From the NCBI GenBank assembly GCA_014379065.1, contig JACMMM010000337.1:1-16042 (forward strand): a DNA stretch of 16,042 bases, read 5' to 3'. Origin of the DNA: Saprospiraceae bacterium (GTDB lineage: Bacteria > Bacteroidota > Bacteroidia > Chitinophagales > Saprospiraceae). The translations under genes and the position numbers were made by a program. Shown piece by piece: positions 1-6,927 of this stretch (its first letter is position 1; every line of letters starts with the position of its first letter). The notes under the pieces were generated by a model that saw nothing but the letters and a program-made list of their open reading frames with translations, had not been told where the DNA came from and made no database searches.

Positions 1-3000
1 AATTTTTTGCACTGGTCAAAACGTGCCTGGCCGCAGGCTGAACATGCTTTCATCATCGGCAAAGCCTTGGATTTCAACCAGTTTCGCAGCCCGGCACAGC
101 AGAATTTAATGGTGGATTCACTCTTTTTTGTGCCCACCTTTAGTTCTCCGGGGGCAGATTTGCCTTTCGTGATGCGCGGTAACCATCTCAACGACCCGAT
201 TATGGCCATTGGCCGATTGGCGGTAACCAAACCTTCTGAAATCCGCGATTACCTCGACAAGGTGATCCAGCAAGAACAACAACTTTCGCTGGCAAACCAA
301 ACCATTGGAGACAAAGCCTGGATGAAGCGTGTCATCCACAACAGCGGCGGATTTTCTGGCGAAATCAGCGTGATCCGGAATTACACCACAAGTATGGCCA
401 ATACCTTGAGCAACAATCGTTTTGGTGCAGAGGTATACCCCTTTTACAAGACTTCCGACGACCCGGTGCAGATTTCTGCTTATGAGAAAATACTCGAGTT
501 GTTGAATCAGGGTGTGTCTATCTGGAGCATTTTTGGTCACTCTTCGGCGTTCGCCGTTGATTTTGACATTGGACAGCCGGGGGCATACAGCAACTATGGC
601 CGCTACCCATTGATGCTTATTTTGGGCTGCTTTTCAGGGCAGTGTTCCCTCACGCAGCCCAGTATCGGCGAGCGCTTTGTACTGGCTGCTGACCGCGGTG
701 CCATCGCTTATATCGCCTCCGTGAACTACAGCTTTGTTGATGCGCTGCACAGCTACGGTCGACAGTATTATGATCGATTGGGAGGGGCGGATTACGGCAA
801 AAGTGTGGGGCTCGCACTTGTACACACAGTGACCGATTTGAAAGCCACCCAGTACCCAGGGCTTATTGCCGTACTGCACCAAAACCTTTTACAGGGCGAT
901 CCCGCGATTAGAATCTATGCACACGACGGGCCGGATTATTTGGTGGACAACCAAACGGTAAAATTTGACCCAAACCCCATCGGATTGGAAAATACCACTG
1001 CAAAATTGACATTCGATGCGGTGAATATTGGCGAAAATATCGGCGGGCAAATTGCCTTGAAAGTAGAACAACGCCTGCCTGACAACACACTGTTGAGCCG
1101 CGTATTGGACACGATCCCGGCACCTCCCAACCGTTCTAAACTCGAGTATGACCTTCCCTTGGCAGGGAGCAAGATCGGCTTCAACCGCTTCTTCATCAGC
1201 CTTGACCCTGACAATCTGGTGGTCGAAAACCCAATGGCTGCCGAACTGAACAACGAGCTCAACGATGCTTCAGGTGAACGCGGCATGGACGTTTATTTCT
1301 ACGCCGACGATGTTTCGCCAGTGTTTCCCGCGCCCTATGCCATTGTATCAAAACCACAACTGACCCTCTACGCTTCTACGCTCAACAGCGCCGCGCTGCC
1401 CCTGCGCTACCTATTTGAAATAGACACCCTTGAAACCTTCGACAGCCCCTTTAAAAAGTCAACGGAAATGACCGAACGCGGCGGGCTTTTGAGTTGGAAC
1501 CCCTCCATTGCGCTCAAAGACAGCATGGTGTACCATTGGCGGGTAGCCCGCGACAGCCTCGTAAACGGCGTTCCGCTTTGGCGTGCACGCTCCTTTGTTT
1601 ATTTGCCTAACAGCAGTCCCGGCTGGAACCAATCACAATTTGGGCAATATCGAGACGATGTATTTGGCAACTTGCAAGCCAATGACACGACACGCCAGAT
1701 CGAGTTCCGCGACAACGCTGCTTCCATCACCGTACAGGTAGCCTACCGCGGTGTGAACCGTTACCCCGGTCTTCAAAACAGCCTGTACGAAAACTTTTTG
1801 GGCGATTACGGTTGGGGTCAAGTGGGTATTTCGCGGGGCGTTGTGTTCATTGTGGCTGATCCGAACACCGGGCGATTGTGGCACAATCCAATTGGTGGCC
1901 CATTCAACCACAACCCTACAAAAGACTATGTGTTTTTCTGGTTTGATACCCGTGATTCCCTGCAACGGCAGAAGATGATGCAGTTTGTGGAATCGGGCAT
2001 CCCAAACGGTTATTATGCAGGGCTTTTGGCATTCAATACCCCCAGCGATCCCATTGGCTACGCACCTCATTTGTGGGCGAACGATTCCCTTTCGCAGGGA
2101 AAAAACTTGTTTCAAGTGCTGGAAAGTCAGGGGGCAAAAACGGTGCGTCGAACGGCGAACTTTACGACCGCACCGCCCGCTTACGGCTTGGTTTTTCGGA
2201 AAAACGACCCGAGTTACCCTGCGCTCGACTCGGTCATGAACGATCCGGATTTGGTGGTGGATGTCCGCGCCAACTTTTCCGCCAAATGGTCGGTGGGACA
2301 AATGGAAACTCCGCCCATTGGCCCGGTAAAAGCCTGGAAATCACTGCATTGGCAGCACGCCGCATTTGACGACCCATCCGATTTAGCCGCTCTAGCCGTT
2401 CTGGCAGTGCGCGAGGGCCAAGCAGATTCGCTACTGTTTCGTTTGGAAAACACTTTCGATACTTCCTTGCAATCCATTTCGGCAGCACAGTTCCCGCAAT
2501 TGAAATTGCGCTATGAATTATCTGACACGCTGACGCGAACGGCTACCGCCCTCGCATACGCCCGGGTGCTTTTTGACGCGGTTCCAGAGGGGGCTTTGCA
2601 TCCGGCAGCGCACTTTGTATTTCAGCGCGATACCCTGCAGCAGGGCGAGACCCTTCACGCGTCTATTGCTTTTGCCAATATTTCAGAGGTGGCGTTTGAT
2701 AGCCTGCTATTCAAATTCAGCATTGAAAACCAGGCAGGCTCCGGTGGGGTATTTCTCCAAAAATTAAAACCCCTCGCGGTGGGGGATTCCCTCCACGCAA
2801 ATTTTACGGCCCCTACCCTACCCCTCTCTGGGCCGCAGCGTTTGCTGATCGAAGCCAACCCGGCCAGCAACCAGCCCGAACTATACCATTTCAACAACAT
2901 ACTGTTGCGCGATTTTTTTGTGGGCCGCGACAATCGCAACCCACTCCTCGATGTCACCTTTGACGGCCAGCACATTCTGGACGGCGACCTGGTGTCGCCC

Positions 3001-3663
3001 AAGCCAGTGGTCATCATCACGCTCAAGGACGAAAACCGCTATCTGGCGATGTCAGATTCTGGCACCTTCATGCTTAAACTGGTATTGCCGGATGGATCAC
3101 AGCAGACACTCTCATCCAACGACCCTGCGCTGCTCTTTTTCCCAGCCGACGCCTCGGATTTGCCCAAGAGAAACCTCGCCCGGTTGGAATGGAGGCCCAT
3201 GTTCCTTCAAGACGGCGAGTACCGTTTGCTGGTGAATGGCCGCGACGCCTCGGGCAACGAAAGTGCTTCGCTGGATTGGTCGGTCACCTTCAAGATCATC
3301 ACAAAGTCTTCGTTGTCAAACGTTTTGAACTACCCCAATCCTTTCTCGACTTCGACTTGCTTTGTCTATACCCTCACGGGAAGCGAGCCGCCCACGCATT
3401 TCAAAATACAGATCATGACCGTGAGCGGGCGCGTAGTGCGTGAGATCACCGAACAGGAATTCGGCCCCCTAAAACCCGGCACACACCGAAGCGAATTCTG
3501 CTGGAATGGCCGCGACGAATACGGCGACCAACTCGCCAACGGTGTGTATCTCTACCGCATCGTGGCCAAGAAATCAGATGGCTCCGATTTTGATCTTTTT
3601 GAGAACGATGCGGCGGATGGGTTTTTTAAGCACGGGTTTGGGAAAATGGTGCTGATGCGGTGA
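1..3663 (+). CDS. C25-family cysteine peptidase, PorU2-like T9SS sortase candidate (5' end outside window)
   Basis: The frame is open from the first base, so the N-terminus lies upstream; 1218 residues are visible counting from position 7. A gingipain-type (peptidase C25) domain fills about residues 1-300. Its likely catalytic His178 is in FGHSS (codon 538-540) and the likely nucleophile Cys208 in LGCFSGQC (codon 628-630). Next come a CARDB/Ig-like stretch (about 320-420), a fibronectin-like stretch (about 430-530), a segment resembling an ILEI/PANDER fold (about 610-732), a second CARDB-like domain (about 865-975), an Ig-like domain (about 980-1095), and a FlgD-like/T9SS C-terminal domain (about 1099-1218) with NYPNPF, a WNGRDEYG loop and a terminal KMVLMR. 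Known C25 members of this shape act outside the cell or at the outer membrane; PorU removes the sorting domain from T9SS cargo. The His and Cys contexts recall the PorU2 group rather than classical PorU, from memory. A secreted gingipain-like protease is the alternative. Confidence 0.75.
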   Translation, partial: NFLHWSKRAWPQAEHAFIIGKALDFNQFRSPAQQNLMVDSLFFVPTFSSPGADLPFVMRGNHLNDPIMAIGRLAVTKPSEIRDYLDKVIQQEQQLSLANQTIGDKAWMKRVIHNSGGFSGEISVIRNYTTSMANTLSNNRFGAEVYPFYKTSDDPVQISAYEKILELLNQGVSIWSIFGHSSAFAVDFDIGQPGAYSNYGRYPLMLILGCFSGQCSLTQPSIGERFVLAADRGAIAYIASVNYSFVDALHSYGRQYYDRLGGADYGKSVGLALVHTVTDLKATQYPGLIAVLHQNLLQGDPAIRIYAHDGPDYLVDNQTVKFDPNPIGLENTTAKLTFDAVNIGENIGGQIALKVEQRLPDNTLLSRVLDTIPAPPNRSKLEYDLPLAGSKIGFNRFFISLDPDNLVVENPMAAELNNELNDASGERGMDVYFYADDVSPVFPAPYAIVSKPQLTLYASTLNSAALPLRYLFEIDTLETFDSPFKKSTEMTERGGLLSWNPSIALKDSMVYHWRVARDSLVNGVPLWRARSFVYLPNSSPGWNQSQFGQYRDDVFGNLQANDTTRQIEFRDNAASITVQVAYRGVNRYPGLQNSLYENFLGDYGWGQVGISRGVVFIVADPNTGRLWHNPIGGPFNHNPTKDYVFFWFDTRDSLQRQKMMQFVESGIPNGYYAGLLAFNTPSDPIGYAPHLWANDSLSQGKNLFQVLESQGAKTVRRTANFTTAPPAYGLVFRKNDPSYPALDSVMNDPDLVVDVRANFSAKWSVGQMETPPIGPVKAWKSLHWQHAAFDDPSDLAALAVLAVREGQADSLLFRLENTFDTSLQSISAAQFPQLKLRYELSDTLTRTATALAYARVLFDAVPEGALHPAAHFVFQRDTLQQGETLHASIAFANISEVAFDSLLFKFSIENQAGSGGVFLQKLKPLAVGDSLHANFTAPTLPLSGPQRLLIEANPASNQPELYHFNNILLRDFFVGRDNRNPLLDVTFDGQHILDGDLVSPKPVVIITLKDENRYLAMSDSGTFMLKLVLPDGSQQTLSSNDPALLFFPADASDLPKRNLARLEWRPMFLQDGEYRLLVNGRDASGNESASLDWSVTFKIITKSSLSNVLNYPNPFSTSTCFVYTLTGSEPPTHFKIQIMTVSGRVVREITEQEFGPLKPGTHRSEFCWNGRDEYGDQLANGVYLYRIVAKKSDGSDFDLFENDAADGFFKHGFGKMVLMR

Positions 3664-3678
3664 GGGGGAAGATTGAAG

Positions 3679-3880
3679 CAGGATTTGCAGGATTTAGAAG
3701 GATTTTATAGGATTTCCAGCGTAGAAGGATCCTGATGGGCTCAAAAAAGCACCTTGATGACAACAGAAGGGTGCTTTTTTAATTTCCCAGAATATTAATG
3801 CTCTGGTGAAATCCTATAAAATCCTATCAATCCTGAAAATCCTGCTTCATCAGTTCCCCTCCAGTGCGAGCCGATTAAAT
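3679..3880. repeat. Repeat unit U1: arm(+) - S1 - arm(-) - S2 (202 bp)
   Basis: First of three tandem modular units. Arm(+) (3679-3714) is built from AGGATT hexamers about every 9-11 bp. S1 (3715-3809, 95 bp) holds a terminator-like hairpin and a second small inverted repeat (3787-3791 with 3802-3806). Arm(-) (3810-3844) is the inverted version of the arm (AATCCT hexamers). S2 (3845-3880) is a 36-bp spacer beginning CTTCATCAG and ending GATTAAAT. The whole unit recurs exactly 908 bp downstream as U3 with only scattered substitutions. It begins 16 bp after the stop of the C25 peptidase gene. Confidence 0.9.
3743..3780. terminator. Bidirectional rho-independent terminator-like hairpin in S1, copy 1
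   Basis: A perfect 11-bp stem (3743-3753 AAAAAAGCACC with 3770-3780) closes a 16-nt loop and gives an A-run on one side and a T-run on the other. It lies 80 bp after the C25 peptidase stop codon and would end that transcript. Because it is part of a repeated module, the terminator role for this gene may be incidental. Confidence 0.7.
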
Positions 3881-3915
3881 CAGGATTTTCAGGATTGACA
3901 GGATTTTATAGGATT
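3810..3915. repeat. 35-bp inverted repeat arms around S2 (large hairpin, best-preserved copy)
   Basis: The left arm 3810-3844 and right arm 3881-3915 are reverse complements at 34 of 35 positions, enclosing the 36-bp S2 (3845-3880). Each arm contains four AATCCT/AGGATT hexamers at 9-10 bp spacing. The same arm-S2-arm arrangement recurs at 4516-4622 and, with the last arm truncated, at 4718-4806. Such a sequence could extrude as a cruciform or fold as RNA or single-stranded DNA. Confidence 0.9.
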
Positions 3916-3937
3916 CCGAGCATAATGAAGCAAGCTG

Positions 3938-3968
3938 TTTGCATTTTCAAATTTTATTGCTAACTTTG
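3938..3968 (+). promoter_or_regulatory. Bacteroidota-type promoter for the GxxExxY gene
   Basis: A -33 element TTTG (3938-3941) is followed after 19 bp by TAACTTTG (3961-3968), a full match to the Bacteroidota -7 consensus TAnnTTTG at the usual spacing. The predicted start of transcription is a few bases further on, leaving a short leader before the ATG at 3987. The promoter lies inside the repeat unit, so the gene carries its own promoter. Confidence 0.65.
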
Positions 3969-3986
3969 AATCAAACAATTTACCAA

Positions 3987-4514
3987 ATGGAAAAAAACGA
4001 TGTTACTTATCGAATCATTAGCTGCGCCATGGCAGTGTACAATGAATTGGGCCGAGGATTTATGGAATATGTATATTGTCGTGCCCTTGCGATTGAATTA
4101 AAAGCCGCAGGTATTCTCTTTGAAAGAGAAGTTTGGCTTCCTATACATTATAAAAATTACAGAATTGGATTCAGACGGGTTGACTTCGTCTGTGCAGACA
4201 GAACCATGAGAGTTACTGTGGAATTGAAGGCGAAATCAACCTTGGAGCCGCAGGATTTGGTGCAGGCAAAAAACACCTTAGAGCGTTTGAATGTCCCGGA
4301 TGGACTACTGATTAACTTTGGTGGCAGTAGTCTGGAATTCAAGCATATCTTCAATAAAAACACCCGCCCAGAAACTGAGTTTGAAGATGCTACACCCGCG
4401 CTCGTCGGCGAGACAAACGATGATTTGTGGGAATCTCGCCACTATCTTCCCTCTTGGCTGGTGGAAAAGATGCAACGGGAACGGCAGATCAAGAAAATAC
4501 CTATAAAACCTTAA
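3987..4514 (+). CDS. GxxExxY family protein (predicted PD-(D/E)XK nuclease fold)
   Basis: The product is 175 aa from the ATG at 3987; an upstream in-frame TTG at 3939 overlaps the promoter and is not preferred. The family motif is G24-x-x-E27-x-x-Y30 in GFMEYVY. Further on, D66 (RRVDF) and E79-L80-K81 (VELKAK) match the D...ExK pattern of PD-(D/E)XK nucleases, the superfamily to which Pfam assigns GxxExxY proteins. The core runs to about residue 122 and is followed by a charged tail of about 50 residues that is not typical of the short family members. The true cellular role of the family is unknown to me. The gene sits in the middle unit of a repeat array, and its last codons and stop lie in degenerate repeat-arm sequence. 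It looks more A+T-rich than its neighbours, consistent with an acquired gene. Confidence 0.9.
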   Translation: MEKNDVTYRIISCAMAVYNELGRGFMEYVYCRALAIELKAAGILFEREVWLPIHYKNYRIGFRRVDFVCADRTMRVTVELKAKSTLEPQDLVQAKNTLERLNVPDGLLINFGGSSLEFKHIFNKNTRPETEFEDATPALVGETNDDLWESRHYLPSWLVEKMQRERQIKKIPIKP

Positions 4515-4586
4515 CAATCCCATAAAATCCTATCAATCTTGAAAATCCTGCTTCATCAGTTCCCCTCCAGTGCGAGCCGATTAAAT

Positions 4587-4788
4587 CAGGATTTGCAGGA
4601 TTTTATAGGATTTTATAGGATTTTGAGCGTGGAAGGACCCTGATGGGCTCAAAAAAGCACCTTGCTGACAACAGAAGGGTGCTTTTTTAATTTCCCAGAA
4701 TATCAATGCTCTGGTGAATTCTTATAAAATCCAATCAATCCTGAAAATCCTGCTTCATCAGTCCCCCTCCAGCGCGAGCCGATTAAAT
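4587..4788. repeat. Repeat unit U3: arm(+) - S1 - arm(-) - S2 (202 bp)
   Basis: Second copy of the S1-type unit, the same length as U1 and offset by 908 bp. Arm(+) is 4587-4622, S1 is 4623-4717, arm(-) is 4718-4752 and S2 copy 3 is 4753-4788 (34 of 36 identical to copies 1 and 2). Differences from U1 are scattered single-base changes, so the copies have diverged slightly since duplication. Confidence 0.9.
4651..4688. terminator. Bidirectional rho-independent terminator-like hairpin in S1, copy 2
   Basis: An 11-bp stem (4651-4661 with 4678-4688) is flanked by A and T runs, as in copy 1, with one change in the loop. It could end transcripts from the GxxExxY gene upstream and from the minus-strand SRPBCC gene that reads toward it. 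Confidence 0.65.
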
Positions 4789-4806
4789 CAGGATTTGCAG
4801 GATTTT
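4789..4806. repeat. Truncated repeat arm(+) closing the array
   Basis: CAGGATTTGCAGGATTTT directly follows S2 copy 3 and corresponds to the first half of an arm(+); after 4806 the sequence becomes unrelated. This marks the right edge of the array. From here to the SRPBCC stop (4868) I see only a weak GGGATGG/CCATCCC inverted repeat. Confidence 0.8.
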
Positions 4807-4867
4807 CGCTTTGTCTAATGGGATGGTGCAGTTTTGCCCGGACAATAACCCATCCCAATCCCCTATT

Positions 4868-5341
4868 TCATCCCATTTCTCCAAACAGCTCCACCAATTT
4901 TTTCGTCCTGAAATCAAAAATCCCTTTCAATTGCCGCCGCACAAAAAGCCAGTTTGCAAAATCGCCTAGCCAGCCGAGCGGCAACCGGTAGTGTATCAAA
5001 TCGGTCATCTCGACCCCGCCAGGTATCGTCTTAAAATGGTGCTGGTGCTGCCAAAGCGCGTAAGGCCCAACCCGTTGTTCGTCCACAAAAAACTGGTCTT
5101 CCTGAACATGCGTGATTTCTGTCATCCAAAATAGCGGGATGCCCAGAATAGGTTTTACGGTGTAGGTAATGACCTGCCCGGCGTACATTTTTCTGGCCGA
5201 AAAATCTGGATCGGAAGTGACATGAAACCCAAGGTGTTCGGGCGTTATTACTTTGAGATTCATGGGATTGGAGAAAAAATCCCAGACTTTTTCAGGAGAA
5301 ATGGGCAGGCGTTGGATGCTTTTTAGCGAGTGGACAGACAT
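4868..5341 (-). CDS. SRPBCC family (START/Bet v1-like) ligand-binding protein
   Basis: The product is 157 aa from the ATG at 5341. An upstream in-frame ATG at 5395 would add 18 residues without family similarity, so the inner start is preferred. The sequence follows the SRPBCC pattern: an opening strand (HSLKSIQRLPIS), the VWDFFSNPMNLKVITP helix (residues 19-34), a central VDEQRVGPYALWQHQHHF strand pair (residues 86-103), then VEMTDLIHYRLPLG and a long C-terminal helix (about 129-153). This resembles the cyclase/dehydrase-like proteins sometimes annotated as cell-division-inhibitor-like SRPBCC. These are small cytosolic hydrophobic-ligand binders; no ligand can be read from the sequence. It lies downstream of a strong terminator, so it is probably its own transcription unit. 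Confidence 0.8.
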   Translation of the reverse strand: MSVHSLKSIQRLPISPEKVWDFFSNPMNLKVITPEHLGFHVTSDPDFSARKMYAGQVITYTVKPILGIPLFWMTEITHVQEDQFFVDEQRVGPYALWQHQHHFKTIPGGVEMTDLIHYRLPLGWLGDFANWLFVRRQLKGIFDFRTKKLVELFGEMG

Positions 5342-5436
5342 TTTAAGAAAGGATAAAGGGTTGGCTATTGTAACGTGCGTTTTGGATGGTCTCATTCTTT
5401 AGTTTTCAAATAAGAACCGCATAGCGGTGACATTTT

Positions 5437-5480
5437 GGTAAAAAGAAGCGGCGGCACAGTGATCAAACTGTGCCGCCGCT
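5437..5480 (-). terminator. Rho-independent terminator of the CBS-domain gene
   Basis: A perfect 14-bp G+C-rich stem (5447-5460 with 5467-5480) with a 6-nt loop is followed, in minus-strand reading, by TTCTTTTTACC. It starts 38 bp past the CBS gene stop and separates it from the SRPBCC gene downstream. Confidence 0.85.
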
Positions 5481-5518
5481 AGCAGCATTCTCCAGAAAAC
5501 GGCTTTGTTTTGCCCAAA

Positions 5519-5944
5519 TCACATGTTCTCAATCACAAATTTCTCTAAATTCTCTGGATACTCTTTCGAGTGTTCGTAACGAATGATGTCGGTGCTGGTA
5601 ATGATGCCCAAAAGTTCATTGTCATCGTTGACAATTGGCACTGCATGGAAAAGGTGACGGGTTAGCACATCGGCCACTGCGCCCAAGTGTTGGTCAGGAT
5701 CAAGCGTGGCGACTCTGCGGGTCATTACATCACCGACTTTTATGGACTTGTATTCCTCGACGGATTTTCCAAGTTTAAAAATATCCCATGAAGTTACCAT
5801 GCCCACGAGCTTTTTGCCTTCTACAATGGGGATGTGGTGGATGTGTTTCCCGATCAGAATGTCTCGTGCTTCTCCGAGCGTGCTGTTTGGTTGTAGGGTG
5901 ACGACATCTTTCGTCATGTGTGCGTGTACAAGTTCGTTCATCAT
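5519..5944 (-). CDS. Tandem CBS domain protein
   Basis: The product is 141 aa consisting almost wholly of two CBS domains: CBS1 about residues 7-60 (MTKDVVTLQPNSTLGEA...HHIPIVE...LVGMVTSWDI) and CBS2 about 72-124 (DVMTRRVATLDPDQHLGAV...HAVPIVND...LLGIITSTDI). Such pairs form a Bateman module that usually binds adenosine nucleotides, with conserved T/S-x-x-D near the end of each repeat (TSWDI, TSTDI). No enzyme domain is attached, so it is a stand-alone sensor or regulator whose partner is unknown. The start could be either of two adjacent Met codons (5944 or 5941). It is transcribed alone or after proC, 157 bp upstream. Confidence 0.9.
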   Translation of the reverse strand: MMNELVHAHMTKDVVTLQPNSTLGEARDILIGKHIHHIPIVEGKKLVGMVTSWDIFKLGKSVEEYKSIKVGDVMTRRVATLDPDQHLGAVADVLTRHLFHAVPIVNDDNELLGIITSTDIIRYEHSKEYPENLEKFVIENM

Positions 5945-6101
5945 AGGCCGTCAGATATTTTGTTTTGTGAAACGGAATTAGTTTGCCCCGAATGTAGGGT
6001 GTTCACCGTGGTATTTCCTAAATAAATACAAGTGAATTGTGAAATTTAACGAACAACAGACAAAAGCCAATAATTCTTGTCAAAAAACGGTGCCGATGTC
6101 T

Positions 6102-6902
6102 CTATTTTCCCAGTTCCCGCGCCCGAGTCAGCGCCGCTTCTGTTCCCGCTGTGATGCTTTCGTGCAAGGCCGTTTCGCGGAAAACCCTCAGAGCTGCTTC
6201 TGTGGTGCCGCCCTTGGAAGCCACTTTGGCGATCCAGTTTTCACAACTCAAATCAGACTTATTGTAAAGGTCAATGGCACCTGTAAAGGTTTGCCCCACG
6301 AGCAATTCGGCTTCTGAGGGCGAAAAGCCCATCTGCTTAGCCGCTTCTATCATGGCGTTCATAAAAAAGTAAACGTACGCCGGGCCTGAGCCGGAAATGG
6401 CAGTGGCAGCATCCAGCATTGCCTCTTGCTCTACATAAAGCGTTTTGCCCGTGGTATTCAACAGGTTTTGCACCATCACGAGTTCGATCCGGGTCACTTC
6501 ATCGGTGGAAGTAAAAGCAGTCACGCCTTCGCCGATCTGGGCGGGCAGGTTCGGCATGGCCCGGGTGATCTTCTTCATGCCAAGTGCCTTACAGATGACT
6601 TCCATCCGTACGCCCGCCATGATGCTGAGCAACACCTGCCCAGTATCCGTAAGCCCCTGAATTTCGCTGAACAACTTGGGTGAATCCTGCGGCTTAACAG
6701 CCAGGATAAGCAAATCGGCCTCTGGAACGCACAAGCGAGGGTCGCTGAAAAAACGACCTTCATGGTTGGCGCTCAAATGGTTGGCTTTTTCATAGGTACG
6801 ACACAGCACCATCATGTTTTCTGAGGTGACGATGTGACTGCGCAAGAAACATTGTGCGTAGGTCAGGCCCATATTGCCACCGCCGAGGATGAGTATTTTC
6901 AT
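6102..6902 (-). CDS. proC: Pyrroline-5-carboxylate reductase
   Basis: The product is 266 aa, normal for the family. It catalyses the last step of proline synthesis, NAD(P)H-dependent reduction of 1-pyrroline-5-carboxylate, in the cytosol. The N-terminal Rossmann domain has GGGNMG (7-12) and LAVKPQD (67-73), followed by SIMAGV (93-98) and MPNLPAQIGEG (116-126). The C-terminal dimerisation domain has ISGSGPAYVYFFMNAMIEA (169-187) and the signature VASKGGTTEAAL (227-238). No proA or proB is in the window. It lies 57 bp downstream of a lipoprotein gene on the same strand and may share its transcript. Confidence 0.97.
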   Translation of the reverse strand: MKILILGGGNMGLTYAQCFLRSHIVTSENMMVLCRTYEKANHLSANHEGRFFSDPRLCVPEADLLILAVKPQDSPKLFSEIQGLTDTGQVLLSIMAGVRMEVICKALGMKKITRAMPNLPAQIGEGVTAFTSTDEVTRIELVMVQNLLNTTGKTLYVEQEAMLDAATAISGSGPAYVYFFMNAMIEAAKQMGFSPSEAELLVGQTFTGAIDLYNKSDLSCENWIAKVASKGGTTEAALRVFRETALHESITAGTEAALTRARELGK

Positions 6903-6927
6903 GTAATGTGTAATTATTTAGAGAAGC

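Larger units (their letters stand above)
3881..4586 (+). mobile_element. Repeat unit U2: GxxExxY gene inside inverted arms, followed by S2 (candidate mobile cassette)
   Basis: Same architecture as U1 and U3, but the slot between arm(+) (3881-3915) and arm(-) (4516-4550) holds a promoter and a complete GxxExxY-family gene instead of S1. It ends with S2 copy 2 (4551-4586), identical to copy 1. The slot starts with GAGCATAATGAAG, resembling the start of S1 (GAGCGTGGAAGG at 4625-4636), which suggests a common origin. No transposase or integrase is present and no target-site duplication is evident, so calling it a mobile element is inference. Confidence 0.5.

Noticed and set aside
1633..2301. 222-aa open frame on the minus strand
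   Set aside because: It is antisense to the C25 peptidase gene, which has clear domains; the minus-strand product has no recognisable family.
3679..4806. CRISPR array
   Set aside because: The repeated parts are inverted hexamer arrays and the intervening sequences S1 and S2 are themselves repeated, so there are no unique spacers and no cas genes.
4816..4856. GGGATGG/CCATCCC inverted repeat as terminator of the SRPBCC gene
   Set aside because: The stem is short, the loop is over 20 nt and no T-run follows; the S1 hairpin at 4651-4688 is the better candidate.
4868..5395. Longer SRPBCC start at the ATG at 5395
   Set aside because: The extra 18 residues precede the conserved first strand of the fold and add nothing recognisable; the ATG at 5341 fits the family start.
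6039..6317. 92-aa plus-strand frame with Cys pairs suggesting a zinc ribbon
   Set aside because: Most of it is antisense to the proC 3' end, and the Cys spacing arises from complementary codons of proC.
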